Of a stretch of 64,000 bases of DNA, positions 25,807 to 34,593 are shown in pieces. Both the position numbers and the translations under genes were made by a program. The stretch is from Streptomyces sp. NBC_00513 (lineage in GTDB: Bacteria; Actinomycetota; Actinomycetes; Streptomycetales; Streptomycetaceae): NCBI RefSeq assembly GCF_041431415.1, contig NZ_CP107845.1, positions 7,440,001-7,504,000 of the forward strand. Reading direction: 5' to 3'. The stretch's first letter is position 1; every line of letters starts with the position of its first letter. The notes under the pieces were generated by a model, which saw nothing but the letters and a program-made list of their open reading frames with translations, had not been told where the DNA came from and ran no database searches.

Positions 25807-26172
25807 TCAGGTGGAGATGGTGGCGACGGGTTCGAGGCCGTAGGTGCGGGCGTAGCCGTTCTCGGTGCCGACGAGGATGTCGACCACCTCGAAGTAGCGG
25901 TCCCAGAAAGGGGTTTCGCGCAGTGCGTCGATCAGGAGCTGGTAGGCGTGGTGGTCCTCGGCCTCCCACATCCAGACGTCGGTGACACGCGCGGAGTAGA
26001 ACTCGGTGTCGTAGAAGCGTGACCGCACGCCGGTGGTCTTGGCCTGGATCACGGGCAGGACCTGGGTGGTGAAGGCTTCGACGCGTTCCTGGACGGTCAG
26101 CGCGAGCCACTCGGGTGTGGTCTTGACGAGCATGAACGCCGTGACCGGTGGTTCGGTTGTTTCAGCGGGCAT
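25807..26172 (-). CDS. darcynin family protein
   Basis: 121 aa from the ATG at 26172 with GGAGG 8 nt upstream. The sequence matches the small darcynin family throughout ([72 protein letters not shown]). The biochemical role is not known. It is 76 bp downstream of the NmrA-like oxidoreductase on the same strand and probably cotranscribed, which would place it in a small redox operon under the LysR regulator. Confidence 0.88.
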   Translation of the reverse strand: MPAETTEPPVTAFMLVKTTPEWLALTVQERVEAFTTQVLPVIQAKTTGVRSRFYDTEFYSARVTDVWMWEAEDHHAYQLLIDALRETPFWDRYFEVVDILVGTENGYARTYGLEPVATIST

Positions 26173-26247
26173 GGGGATGCCTCCAAAGTGGTGTGTGGGC
26201 ATGGTGTGTTGGGCAGCCGGCTGTGTTCCGGCGAAGGGTGGTGGACT

Positions 26248-27141
26248 TCAGGAGAGGACGGCGGGCTTCAGGGTCTGGGCGCACCACTGCTCGAAGTCGG
26301 TGGGGGAGGAGGTGTCGGGGGTGCGGACGACGCCGGCGTCCAGGCCCTGGTCCTTGGCTCGCTTCATGTCGACGATGCCCTGGACGAAAGCCTCGTTGAG
26401 GCCGTAGCCGACGAGGTTGGTGTACAGCTCGTCGAGCGGCTGCCGTTCGTAGCGGACGGGGCGGCCGAGCTGTTCGGTCATGATGCGGGCCACGTCGTTG
26501 GGGGACAGGTCCCGCGGGCCGAGGACCGGGACGCTGTCGGTGCCCGTCCACGAGCGGTCCAGCAGCAGGTCGGCGGCGACGGCCGCGATGTCGGCGCAGG
26601 CGACGAAGGGAGCCTTGCGGTCGCCGTCGACGACGTCGACGAAGACGCCCTTGTCGCGGATCGAGTCGGACTCCTCAAGGAGGTTCTCGAAGAAGGACGG
26701 GTTGGCCAGGGACCGGTAGGCGACGCCGCTGTCGGCGATGAGGTCGTCCATGGCGAGGGAAGCGGTGACGAGGCCGGCCCGGTCGGCGAGCGGGGTGCCG
26801 CGGCCGAGTGCGGAGACACCGACGACGTGGCCGACGCCGTGGGCGGCGAGCGCCTTCGCGGCGGGCCCGCTGAATCGGCTGTAGGCGTCCTGCGGGGTCA
26901 GGGAGGCGTCCGGGGGGACGAGCCAGAAGACGGCGTCCGCACCCTCGAAGGCCCGGTCGACGACCTCGGCGTCCCCGTGCGAGCCGGTGATCACCTCGAC
27001 GCGTCCGTGAACCGCGTCGGGAAGCCGGGCGGGGTCACGCACGATCACGCGCAGTTCCTCGCCCGCGGCGGGGGCGGATTCCAGCAGCCGGGAGAGCAGG
27101 GAACGGCCGATGTTCCCGGTGGGAGCAGTGATGACGATCAT
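26248..27141 (-). CDS. NmrA-like NAD(P)-binding oxidoreductase/sensor
   Basis: 297 aa. It starts MIVITAPTGNIGRSLLSRLL, an atypical-SDR Rossmann motif, with ADAVFWLVPPDASLTPQD and VVGVSALGRGTP following; no Y-x3-K catalytic pair is evident. The NmrA/HSCARG/QOR2-like group either reduces quinones or senses NADPH/NADP+. Divergent from a LysR gene 107 bp away, which probably regulates it. Confidence 0.88.
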   Translation of the reverse strand: MIVITAPTGNIGRSLLSRLLESAPAAGEELRVIVRDPARLPDAVHGRVEVITGSHGDAEVVDRAFEGADAVFWLVPPDASLTPQDAYSRFSGPAAKALAAHGVGHVVGVSALGRGTPLADRAGLVTASLAMDDLIADSGVAYRSLANPSFFENLLEESDSIRDKGVFVDVVDGDRKAPFVACADIAAVAADLLLDRSWTGTDSVPVLGPRDLSPNDVARIMTEQLGRPVRYERQPLDELYTNLVGYGLNEAFVQGIVDMKRAKDQGLDAGVVRTPDTSSPTDFEQWCAQTLKPAVLS

Positions 27142-27247
27142 GAAAACCTCGTAGGTCGTGCCGGTCGGTACGCCTCTCATCCTGCGGAGGATTCCAGTGC
27201 TGCCACAATGGGAACATCGGCACGCAATCATTGACTGAAATGGAATA

Positions 27248-28198
27248 ATGCTGGTGAACAGCCCGGATCTCGCCCTCGACGCCAATCTCGCCATCGCATT
27301 GGACGCCCTGCTGGCCGAGAACAGCGTCACTCGGGCCGCCGCCCGCCTGCACACCTCGCCGGCCGCCATGAGCCGCACACTCGCCCGTCTGCGCCGCACC
27401 CTGCAGGATCCGCTGCTGGTCCGAGCCGGGCAGGCCATGGTCCCCACCCCGCGTGCCCTGGCCCTGCGCGAGGAGGCCGCGGCCGTGGTGCAGCGTCTCG
27501 GGGCCCTGCTCAGCCCCGATACCGGCATCGAACTCGCCGCCCTGCGCACCACCTTCACCCTCCAGGCCGCCGACCTGGTCGGCGCGGCACTGGTCCCCGG
27601 ACTGTTGCGGCTGGCCGAACAGGAGGCGCCGGGGGTCTCGTTCCGGCTCCGGGCCGAGGAGTTGGAGGCGGGCCCCGCGCTGCGTGACGGTCGGATCGAC
27701 CTGGAGGTCGGGTCCATCGACCATGTGGACCCCGAAACGAGGGTCGAGGAGTTGGTCACCCTCCGCATGGTGGCGGCCGTCAGGCCCGGTCATCCGCTGA
27801 CCGAAGGCCCCGTGACCCCGGCCCGGCTCGCCGCCGCCCAACACGTCGCGGTCAGTCGCCGCGGCCGATTCACCGGCCCCCTCGACGCCGCCCTGGCCGA
27901 GCGGAACCTTCGTAGGCGGGTCGGCGTCGTCCTCCCCAGTCACCTGGCCGCCATGACCCTCGCGGCTCGCAGCGACATCGTCTGCCTGGTACCTGCCGCG
28001 CTCCCCGGCGCGGCACCCTCACCCCTCACCGCCGACGCGGTAGCCCTCGGACTGCAACTCCTGGACATCCCCCTGGCCATGCCGCCCGTGAGCGTCGGCA
28101 TGGCCTGGCACCCCCGCCATGCGGCCGACAGGGCCCACCACTGGCTCCGCGGCGCCATCCGACGAACCCTCAGCACACCCGGGAGCCCCACCACGTGA
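27248..28198 (+). CDS. LysR family transcriptional regulator
   Basis: 316 aa. The N-terminal winged HTH is clear (DLALDANLAIALDALLAENS; VTRAAARLHTSPAAMSRTLA; RLRRTLQDPLLVRAG), followed by the periplasmic-binding-like effector domain. The pattern resembles the NodD/NahR branch. It is divergent from the NmrA-darcynin operon. The ATG is preceded by GGAATA, a weak SD. Confidence 0.93.
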   Translation: MLVNSPDLALDANLAIALDALLAENSVTRAAARLHTSPAAMSRTLARLRRTLQDPLLVRAGQAMVPTPRALALREEAAAVVQRLGALLSPDTGIELAALRTTFTLQAADLVGAALVPGLLRLAEQEAPGVSFRLRAEELEAGPALRDGRIDLEVGSIDHVDPETRVEELVTLRMVAAVRPGHPLTEGPVTPARLAAAQHVAVSRRGRFTGPLDAALAERNLRRRVGVVLPSHLAAMTLAARSDIVCLVPAALPGAAPSPLTADAVALGLQLLDIPLAMPPVSVGMAWHPRHAADRAHHWLRGAIRRTLSTPGSPTT

Positions 28199-28597
28199 TC
28201 TGACCGGGTACCGGGACGGCCGCGACCGCGGACGGCGACGGAATGCGAGCGGGGTGTCGACCGACAGGTCCCGCCGCGACACGCCCGTTGGACGGCCGGG
28301 ACTTCCTCGGGATCGATCCACCGGACACCAGGGCCGGTACCGCGCCCGGTGCGTCGGAAGGCGGTCGACCGGAGGCCCGACCTGCCCGTGCCGGGCGCGC
28401 AGGGCGTCCGTGCCGCAGTGAGCATGCCGGCCACGATCACCGGGAGGGATCCGGCAAGGAGGGCGCCGGGCCGCGACGGCGGGCGCGCGGCCGACGCCGT
28501 CGAGACCGGCCTCGACATCGGTATCGGCCGGCAGTAACCGCGGGCGCGCGGTCGACGCTTTCGGGTCCCTCGCCGGACCGGTCCGGGGTGCCGGCGC
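28199..28597. other. 399-bp stretch without a supported gene
   Basis: Open frames exist on both strands but none has family resemblance or an SD. The composition is rich in CG runs and may be decayed coding sequence. I see no RNA gene or repeat. Confidence 0.4.
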
Positions 28598-28795
28598 TCA
28601 GGAGCGCGGCGTGTGGGCAGGCTCTGGTTCCTGAGGCCGAGCAGGTCGGGCTTCCTCTGCCTCGGCCCTCTCGAGGGCGCTGATCGTTCGGCGGCGCCAA
28701 CGTGTGGCGGCCACCATCGCAACCACCCCGCCCAGCAGGCTGACCAGCGGAACACCCCAGACTGCGGCCGCGAACAAGACTCCGAGTGATTCCAT
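28598..28795 (-). CDS. small membrane protein, one or two TM helices
   Basis: 65 aa: MESLGVLFAAAVWGVPLVSL and LGGVVAMVAATRWRRR form two closely spaced hydrophobic stretches, followed by a charged EA-rich tail. GGGGG lies 5 nt before the ATG. No family recognised. Confidence 0.55.
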   Translation of the reverse strand: MESLGVLFAAAVWGVPLVSLLGGVVAMVAATRWRRRTISALERAEAEEARPARPQEPEPAHTPRS

Positions 28796-28942
28796 GACGC
28801 CCCCGTTTCGTGGTCAGCGTACGCGGCTCTGCCGGCCATCCGGCCCCCGGCACCGCAGCGGGCGGTCACTCGCGAGCCGTCTTCTCGGAACGCGGCCGGA
28901 TCGGTGGGACAGCGGCGCCGTGGGCCGGAGAGCCACCCGGCG

Positions 28943-29200
28943 TCACGGGGTCTCGTCCACCGGGCCGTGCTCTTGGTGTCGGCGGGCTTGTTCGATCAGC
29001 CGGCGCAGCAGGTCGCGCGCGGCGGTGAGTTCGCTCGGGGAGACGCCCTCGGCGATCACACCATGGGCCCGGTTCGCGCGAGAAGTGATCGCCTCCAGGG
29101 TTCGATGCCCGTTCCCGGTCAGCGCCAGGAGGGGGGAACCCTTGTGGTCGGGGTTGGCGTGGAAGGCCGCCAGGTCCTCGTGGACGAGGTCGTTGGCCAC
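28943..29200 (-). pseudogene. C-terminal remnant of a MarR family regulator
   Basis: 85 codons match only the second half of a MarR protein: the recognition-helix end (VANDLVHEDLAAFHANPDHK), the wing SPLLALTGNGHRTLEAI and the dimerisation helix. The N-terminal dimer and HTH helices are missing. The upstream sequence is occupied, head to head, by another gene fragment starting at 29203, so a rearrangement joined two broken genes here. Not expected to bind DNA. Confidence 0.75.
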
Positions 29201-29202
29201 GC

Positions 29203-29486
29203 GTGCCGTCGAACGCGATGCTCTACCTCACCGACGCCGGCCCCGTCGCCGTGCAAGGTGAGCCCTTGATCACGGGAATGGTCAATGCCGCCCCCTTCGA
29301 CCGCGAGGCACTCCTGACGGCCCTCCGGATCGACCAGGCGGGAGACGGCACCTTCCCGAGTTCGTCCAGGGATGCTGGAACGCCGGAGTGATCTGGTACG
29401 ACGTCGATCTGTACGCGCGTACCTGCGCCTGTCACGGCGCCGATGGTGACAGCTACGTCGAGGCCTACCCGGCCGTCGCGATCTGA
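29203..29486 (+). pseudogene. frameshifted fragment of an unrecognised gene
   Basis: Frame one reads MLYLTDAGPVAVQGEPLITG and continues to DGTFP at 29357. Then one missing base switches the coding sense to the frame that reads EFVQGCWNAGVIWYDVDLYA and ends EAYPAVAI at 29486. Both halves have ordinary codon use and join naturally as DGTFP-EFVQGC, so one base (a C in the CCC run) appears lost. The 5' end abuts the MarR remnant and is probably truncated too. Family unknown. Confidence 0.65.
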
Positions 29487-29557
29487 CGCGAGGTCCGACG
29501 CGAGGCCCCGATCCGCGTCGCGGGGGCGGTGCGGATCATCGGCCTGGGGGGCGGGGA

Positions 29558-29602
29558 ACGCGTCGGGCCCCCGTCCCTTCAAGGGACGGGGGCCCGACGC
29601 GT
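29558..29602. terminator. long perfect palindrome, terminator of the LTD gene
   Basis: The 45-bp segment is an inverted repeat centred at 29580: arms of 22 bp, about 19-20 of them usable as stem. It lies 58 bp after the stop of the minus-strand lamin-tail-domain gene. Confidence 0.85.
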
Positions 29603-29659
29603 CGACCCGCGTGGCTCGCGGACCGCGTGGCGACTTCGTGCGATGACTACGTGTGGTGA

Positions 29660-30160
29660 CTAGCGCCCGCCCTGGCGGCTGCCACGACCCTTGCCGGGGC
29701 CCCAGTTCTTGCTGTCCAGGATGCGGCCGTGCTCATTGCGCAGGGTGGCGGAGTCGCGCTGGTCCCAGACGTAGTTGGTCCGGTCCTGGTAGACGTCGCG
29801 GAGGGTGTTCCTGCCCTTGCCGGTGTGCACCTTGACGGTGGAGTGACCATCGAGGAGCAGGCCGCGGAAGCGGTAGCGGTTGCCCTGCTTGTCGGTCAGC
29901 GTGTAGCCACGCAGTTCGACGGCCCTCCTGCCGGTGTTCTTCACCTCGACCCACTCGCCGTTCAGGCTGCGGTTGCTGCGGTCGTTACGGCCGGGGCTGT
30001 CGTACTGCACCTTGCCGATGGTGATGGTGGAGTGCTTGCCGGTCGAGCCGTGGTCCCGGCCGTGGCCGTCGGCTGCGGCCGGCAGCGCGGCGGAGGCGAG
30101 AGCGGCGACGGAGGCCACGAGGGTGGCGACGACACGGCGGGTGTTGAGAGAAGCGGACAT
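29660..30160 (-). CDS. secreted lamin-tail-domain (LTD) protein
   Basis: 166 aa. A Sec signal peptide (MSASLNTRRVVATLVASVAA ... PAAADG) precedes a single LTD domain: ITIGKVQYDSPG, LNGEWVEVKNTGRRAVELRG, YTLTDKQGNRYRFRG, then TVKVHTGKGRNTLRDVYQ and WDQRDSATLRNEHGRIL. LTD is an Ig-like fold often found on secreted nucleases or as stand-alone actinomycete exoproteins. No catalytic domain is present. The very basic C-terminus (GKGRGSRQGGR) could bind polyanions. Confidence 0.88.
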   Translation of the reverse strand: MSASLNTRRVVATLVASVAALASAALPAAADGHGRDHGSTGKHSTITIGKVQYDSPGRNDRSNRSLNGEWVEVKNTGRRAVELRGYTLTDKQGNRYRFRGLLLDGHSTVKVHTGKGRNTLRDVYQDRTNYVWDQRDSATLRNEHGRILDSKNWGPGKGRGSRQGGR

Positions 30161-30431
30161 GAAGATGTCACCTCAAGGACGTGCGGGTCCCCGGCTTGCT
30201 GCCGGGAACCCATACTTTGGACCGCGCGCGGAGCGTTTTCTAGCAAATCGCCCCAAGATTGCCAAATGAAGACAAACCGGTCTGATTCTCTGACCAGTCG
30301 GTGATCTGATCGGTGGCAGGGGTGCGGCCTCGAACGTTCCGACGGGGCGCGGGGTCCGGGGTGTGTGGTCGCTCACGGCGCCGGTACGAACCGCCGTCCG
30401 CGGTCCTCGTACCAGTCAAGGGCAGGCCGAC

Positions 30432-31010
30432 TCAGTCAAGTTCCGTGGCGGGGTGGTTGGCGAAGAGCGTGCGGAAGGTCTCGGAGGGGTCGTCGTCCAG
30501 GGTCGGGAGGCTGCCGCTGAGCTGGAGGGCGGCGAAGCCGTGAGCGAGTGACCAGGCCGCCAGGCCGGCGCGCCCCGCGTCGGGGCGCTTCTCGGCGGGC
30601 AGTTCCTCGATCCCGGAGCGCAGCGCGCGGGAGGCGCGTTCCTTGGCGGCGGCCAGTTCCGGGTCCTCGCCGTGCAGCAGTTGCGGACGGAACATCACCT
30701 CGAAGTGGGCGGGGTGCCCGACGGCGAACTCGACGTACCTCGCCCCCATTTCGCGCAGCTTGCGCGCGGTGTCGGTCGGCACCGAGGTCAGGCTGTCGGC
30801 CAGTAGATCGAAACCCTCCGTGGCGATGGCGGTCAGCAGCCCGGCCTTGTCCCTGAAGTGGTGGGCGGGCGCGGCGTGGGAGACCTGGGCGCGACGGGCG
30901 AGGTCGCGAAGGCTGATCGCCGCGACGCCGTCGTCGCGAATGACCTGGAGCGCGGCGGAGATGACGGCCCGGCGCAGATCTCCGTGGTGGTAAGTGGGTG
31001 TCGCGGCCAT
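30432..31010 (-). CDS. TetR family regulator (YHHG subgroup)
   Basis: 192 aa. MAATPTYHHGDLRRAVISAA, then LRDLARRAQVSHAAPAHHF as HTH and RYVEFAVGHPAHFEVMFRP in the ligand domain. It is a paralogue of the TetR at 22531. Divergent from the SCO6745-type gene 106 bp away; two 15-bp direct repeats in between include the same palindrome seen at the paralogue. Confidence 0.93.
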   Translation of the reverse strand: MAATPTYHHGDLRRAVISAALQVIRDDGVAAISLRDLARRAQVSHAAPAHHFRDKAGLLTAIATEGFDLLADSLTSVPTDTARKLREMGARYVEFAVGHPAHFEVMFRPQLLHGEDPELAAAKERASRALRSGIEELPAEKRPDAGRAGLAAWSLAHGFAALQLSGSLPTLDDDPSETFRTLFANHPATELD

Positions 31011-31028
31011 GGGTGCAGGCTACCCCAG

Positions 31029-31077
31029 ATCTAGTCATTGACAGGATGGCTTGGGCGTCGCAATCTAGGCAGTGACA
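31029..31077. promoter_or_regulatory. paired TetR operators
   Basis: ATCTAGTCATTGACA (31029-31043) and ATCTAGGCAGTGACA (31063-31077) are direct repeats matching at 13 of 15 bases, 34 bp apart. The first contains GTCA-T-TGAC. Confidence 0.6.
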
Positions 31078-31116
31078 AGTTCTCGGGTGCGCGACAGTGA
31101 CGGCGAAGGAATCGAC

Positions 31117-31995
31117 ATGACACACAGCCTCGGCACGATCCGACAGATGTGGCAGTTGCTTGAACCGGTACATGCCATGCTCTACTACGCGCCGGAGGCG
31201 TTCGAGCAGGCGGCGGCGCTGGGCTACGCCACCGACGAGCGCTGGCCGGGCTACTTCGCCTATCGGGCCGCGCCGCTCGGTCCGGTGGGCCCGCGACTGG
31301 TGAGTGCCCTCTTCTACAGCTTCAGCCCGCGGATGGTGGATCGCCATACCGCGACGGCGTGGGCCACGGCCACGGCCGAGCAGGTCCTGGCAGCCCGCGG
31401 CGCCGCCGTGGACCGCGCACTGCGCAAGCTCCTCGGCGACCGGGTCGACTCGACGGACCTGCGCGAGACCGCGGAACTGGCCCGGCGCGCCGCCGAGTCG
31501 GCGAGCACCGCAGGTCGCCCCATGGCCGCCGCGAACGCCGCGCTGCCCTGGTCCGAGGATCCCCACATGGTGCTCTGGCAGGCCGCCACCATCCTGCGTG
31601 AGCACCGGGGCGACGGGCACATCGTGGCCCTCCAGGCGCATGGCATCGGCCCCACCGAGGCCCTGGTCTCACACGCCGCCGCCGGCGCCGCACCCGAGGA
31701 GGTGTTCAGCAGCAGGCAGTGGACCGACGAGGAATGGGGCATCGCCCGCGAACGACTCCTCAGCCGTGGCCTGTTGCAAGCGGACGGCGGAGCCACCGAA
31801 GAGGGCCTGCGGATCCGCACCTCGATCGAGAAACTCACCGACGAGCTCGCCGCGGCGCCCTGGACGGCGCTCACGGCCGACGAGGTGGCCCGGCTGGCCG
31901 AACTCCTCGTGCCGCCGGTGCTCGACATCGTCGGCGCCGGACTCCTGCCGATGCAGAGCACCCTCGGTATCGGAATGAAGTACGACCACGCCTGA
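31117..31995 (+). CDS. SCO6745 family protein (helix-turn-helix-like / SalK-type)
   Basis: 292 aa from the ATG at 31117 with GAAGGA upstream. The pattern IRQMWQLLEPVHAMLYYAPE, GYFAYRAAPLGPVGPRLVSA, FYSFSPRMVDRH and WTDEEWGIARERLLSRGLL is that of the actinomycete SCO6745 (SalK-like) family. Known members are regulators or unassigned; a catalytic role is not supported. Probably repressed by the divergent TetR. Confidence 0.88.
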   Translation: MTHSLGTIRQMWQLLEPVHAMLYYAPEAFEQAAALGYATDERWPGYFAYRAAPLGPVGPRLVSALFYSFSPRMVDRHTATAWATATAEQVLAARGAAVDRALRKLLGDRVDSTDLRETAELARRAAESASTAGRPMAAANAALPWSEDPHMVLWQAATILREHRGDGHIVALQAHGIGPTEALVSHAAAGAAPEEVFSSRQWTDEEWGIARERLLSRGLLQADGGATEEGLRIRTSIEKLTDELAAAPWTALTADEVARLAELLVPPVLDIVGAGLLPMQSTLGIGMKYDHA

Positions 31996-32078
31996 GCCGC
32001 CCACCCGTCCGGCGGGTTGCCCGGGGCGGTTCGCGCAGGGCTCTGGAGCCCACCTGCCCCACGCCCTTCCCACCCACC

Positions 32079-33137
32079 TCAGAGCATGATGAGCAGACGC
32101 GTCTTGGGCTTGAGCTTCCTGTTCACCGACCGACTCTGCACGTACACCTCCAACTTGGGATTGTGCCCCGCCTTCACGGAGACGGTCCCCTGGACGCCCG
32201 TGCCGAACAGGAGGCTGCGTGCCGCATCGCCCGTGTACGCGCGGTCGGTGTCCCTCTCGACCACGATGACCTCCTTGTCGGGTTGAACCTGCACCCGGGT
32301 GCCCAACTGGTAGTAGCAGGCGCCGCGTTCGTACGTCACGCCCGGATGCGAGTCGACGAAGGAACGAATCTCGACCTCCGTGTCGACCTTCAGCAGCCGG
32401 TACTTGTCGGCCGGCACCGGTTCGAGTTTCGCCCTCACGTCGTCGACCGATATGTCCTGGCCGACCGCGAACAGGTTCTTCGTACCCCGCACGCCCTTCT
32501 CGCGGCCACGGAGGAAGCTGGTGGCGGCAGCGCGCACGGTGCCGATCGCCTCCTCGACGCCCTCGTGGGAGTCCGCATCCCAGATGGCTATGTTCCCGGC
32601 AGGGAAGCCGTAGTTCTGAGCGGTTCGCTTGGCCAGGGAGTTCGGAACGAGGATCGCGGATGTCCAGTGGCCCGGAAGCGCGTCCATCCGCACCGCGATC
32701 TTGTCGAGCCAGGGGCCGAGGACGGCCATGTCGCCGTCGTGCCGTCGGTCGCCGCCGGAGGCGTTCTCCTCGCCGTCCGTCACCACGATCTGGAGGAAGC
32801 TGTGCTCGCCGTACTCCTCCCAGATGTGGCCCAGGTCGTCCAGTGACTTCAGGGAGGCTTCGATGAGGGCCGTGGCGCCATTCTTGACCTTGTACAGACC
32901 CCGCATGGAAGGCAGATGCTTCACATCCATGTCCCAGACCAGGTTCTCCACCTTGTGGTCGAAGGAGTAGAGACTGATGCGGGTCTCATGGCCGAGCTTG
33001 TCCGACTCGGCTTTCAAGCCCGCCACGAACTCGTCCACGACACGGATGAGTTGACCCTGATGCTGATGCATGGAACCCGAGCAGTCCACTACCAGCGCGA
33101 CGTGATTCACCTTGTGTTGGATCTTGTTGGCGGACAT
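32079..33137 (-). CDS. VWA domain protein with MIDAS motif
   Basis: 352 aa. VWA domain at 10-220: the MIDAS D-C-S-G-S at 18-22, a threonine in NGATALIEA and Asp in VVTDGEEN complete the metal site. A C-terminal beta-rich region (RVQVQPDKEVIVVERDTDRA; KLEVYVQSRSVNRKLKP) contains the VWA-TerY-like fibrinogen-binding-like fold. The start is fixed by AAGGAG 8 nt before the ATG at 33137. It acts as a protein-interaction module, cytoplasmic as no signal is seen. No MoxR or ter genes flank it. Confidence 0.88.
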   Translation of the reverse strand: MSANKIQHKVNHVALVVDCSGSMHQHQGQLIRVVDEFVAGLKAESDKLGHETRISLYSFDHKVENLVWDMDVKHLPSMRGLYKVKNGATALIEASLKSLDDLGHIWEEYGEHSFLQIVVTDGEENASGGDRRHDGDMAVLGPWLDKIAVRMDALPGHWTSAILVPNSLAKRTAQNYGFPAGNIAIWDADSHEGVEEAIGTVRAAATSFLRGREKGVRGTKNLFAVGQDISVDDVRAKLEPVPADKYRLLKVDTEVEIRSFVDSHPGVTYERGACYYQLGTRVQVQPDKEVIVVERDTDRAYTGDAARSLLFGTGVQGTVSVKAGHNPKLEVYVQSRSVNRKLKPKTRLLIML

Positions 33138-33342
33138 GATTCTGCTCCTTCGCCGAGGCTCCCCGAGTGATGTCTCCACACTATGGGGAGGCACTGACAG
33201 CGGAGCTTGACGAGCCGTCACCGCTGTCGCCCCGGCTCTGACCTGGGGCGGCAGCGGTGACGGCGTGGTCGTCGCACGGGTGACGCGACGGGCGCGCTGG
33301 GCGGCCGGGGAGCTCCGGCTGGGTGTGCGCCCGAGAGCGCTG

Positions 33343-34476
33343 TCAGACGCCGACCGCCTCCTCCATCTCCTCTTCTTCCTCCTTCGCCGCCCGCGCCGGG
33401 GTGGCCGTGGCGGTCTTGGCCTCGTTCTCCGCGTGGCGCCGTTCGGCCGCGGCGGCCACGAGAGTGAGGACCAGGCCGACGAGCAGCCAGGCGGCGAGGG
33501 TCAGGATGTCGCGCAGGAGGCCGTCATGGCCGAAGTAGAGGATGCCGCGCAGGCCGTCCACGTAGCCGGCGCCGTTCCAGAAGGAGTGCAGGGCGCCGAA
33601 GAAACCGTTCTGCAACTCGGGTCGGAACAGCCCGCCGGAGCTGGTGAAGTTGAGCATCACGAACAGGACCATCATGGCGAGGGTCGTCCACCGCTTCAGG
33701 AAGGTGTGCAGGCCTACGCCGATGAAGAGGATGCCCGCGGAGTAGAGCCAGCTCAGGCCCCACACTCCGGCCAGGCCGTGGTGCGCCAGGTGGAAGACGG
33801 GCCCGGCCAGCAGTGCGCCGATGGCGCTGACGACACCGGAGACGGCCACGACCAGCAGGGCGCGGCCGCGCATGCGCAACGCGGCTCCCGCGCCGCCCAG
33901 GACGGCCACCGAGGCGTACGAACCGATGCTGACCGCGACGAGCAGGAAGAACAGCCCCTGTCCGGTCGGATCGTCGTCGACGTTGCCGACGACATCGGTG
34001 ACCTTGAGTGGGGCGCCGTGGCTCGCGGCGATCGGCGTGAAGATCTTCTCGACCACGGTGGCGCCCGTGTCGGAGGCGGCCGTGGCCACGATCAGCTCGG
34101 GTGCCGACTCGCTCGGCACGTACGCGCCCGTGATGTGGCGGTCCTTGAGTTCGGCCACGGCGTCGGAGCGGTGGGCGAGCGTGCGGACGTCGAGCGCGTC
34201 GCCGGCCTTGTTCTTGACCGTCTGGGCGAGGGTCATCGCCTGCGGGCCCTCGCCGACGATCGCCACCGGCATGTGGTGCGGCTCCGGCTGGACGAAGGCG
34301 CCCATGTAGGCGAGGCCCATGCCGAGGCACATCAGCAACGGGGTCAGCAGGTGGGTGAGTACGTGACGCATCGCCGGGCCGCGCAGCCCGGCGACGGCAC
34401 CGTCGGCGGCGGTGCGCGGGGTCCCCGGTGCGGCGGGGCCCCGGGCGTGGTGGTGGGCGGGTGTGCGACCGGACAT
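33343..34476 (-). CDS. multipass membrane protein, ABC-2/YhgE-like
   Basis: 377 aa. One TM helix near the N-terminus (LTHLLTPLLMCLGMGLAYM), a ~120-residue extracytoplasmic domain (VAIVGEGPQAMTLAQTVKNK to LKVTDVVGNV), then five to six helices (FFLLVAVSIGSYASVAVLGG onwards) and an acidic tail EEEEEMEEAV. This matches YhgE/ABC-2-type permease-like proteins lacking their own ATPase. Divergent from a MarR gene with two palindromes between, so efflux or envelope stress is plausible. Confidence 0.85.
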   Translation of the reverse strand: MSGRTPAHHHARGPAAPGTPRTAADGAVAGLRGPAMRHVLTHLLTPLLMCLGMGLAYMGAFVQPEPHHMPVAIVGEGPQAMTLAQTVKNKAGDALDVRTLAHRSDAVAELKDRHITGAYVPSESAPELIVATAASDTGATVVEKIFTPIAASHGAPLKVTDVVGNVDDDPTGQGLFFLLVAVSIGSYASVAVLGGAGAALRMRGRALLVVAVSGVVSAIGALLAGPVFHLAHHGLAGVWGLSWLYSAGILFIGVGLHTFLKRWTTLAMMVLFVMLNFTSSGGLFRPELQNGFFGALHSFWNGAGYVDGLRGILYFGHDGLLRDILTLAAWLLVGLVLTLVAAAAERRHAENEAKTATATPARAAKEEEEEMEEAVGV

Positions 34477-34531
34477 GCGACAGGACCTCCGAAGTCGGCG
34501 CGGGCTGCGAGTGCAGTCAGTGTCGGCAGGT

Positions 34532-34572
34532 AGTTGGCATATACAACTTTCGTTCCGGTTGTACTATACAAC
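34532..34572. promoter_or_regulatory. twin MarR operators
   Basis: AGTTG-N7-CAACT (34532-34548) and GTTGTA-CTA-TACAAC (34558-34572) are perfect dyads of the same half-site (GTTG/CAAC) in an AT-rich gap between the divergent membrane-protein and MarR genes. Confidence 0.7.
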
Positions 34573-34593
34573 TAAACGGCGAGGGAGGTCACT

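Noticed and set aside
27191..27240. LysR T-N11-A operator between the NmrA and LysR genes
   Set aside because: Only four-base arms (TTCC/GGAA) are found, which is not above chance.
32079..33137. Part of a MoxR-VWA or tellurite (ter) module
   Set aside because: Neighbours are a SCO6745-type protein and a MarR-controlled membrane protein; no MoxR ATPase or TerD-like gene is seen.
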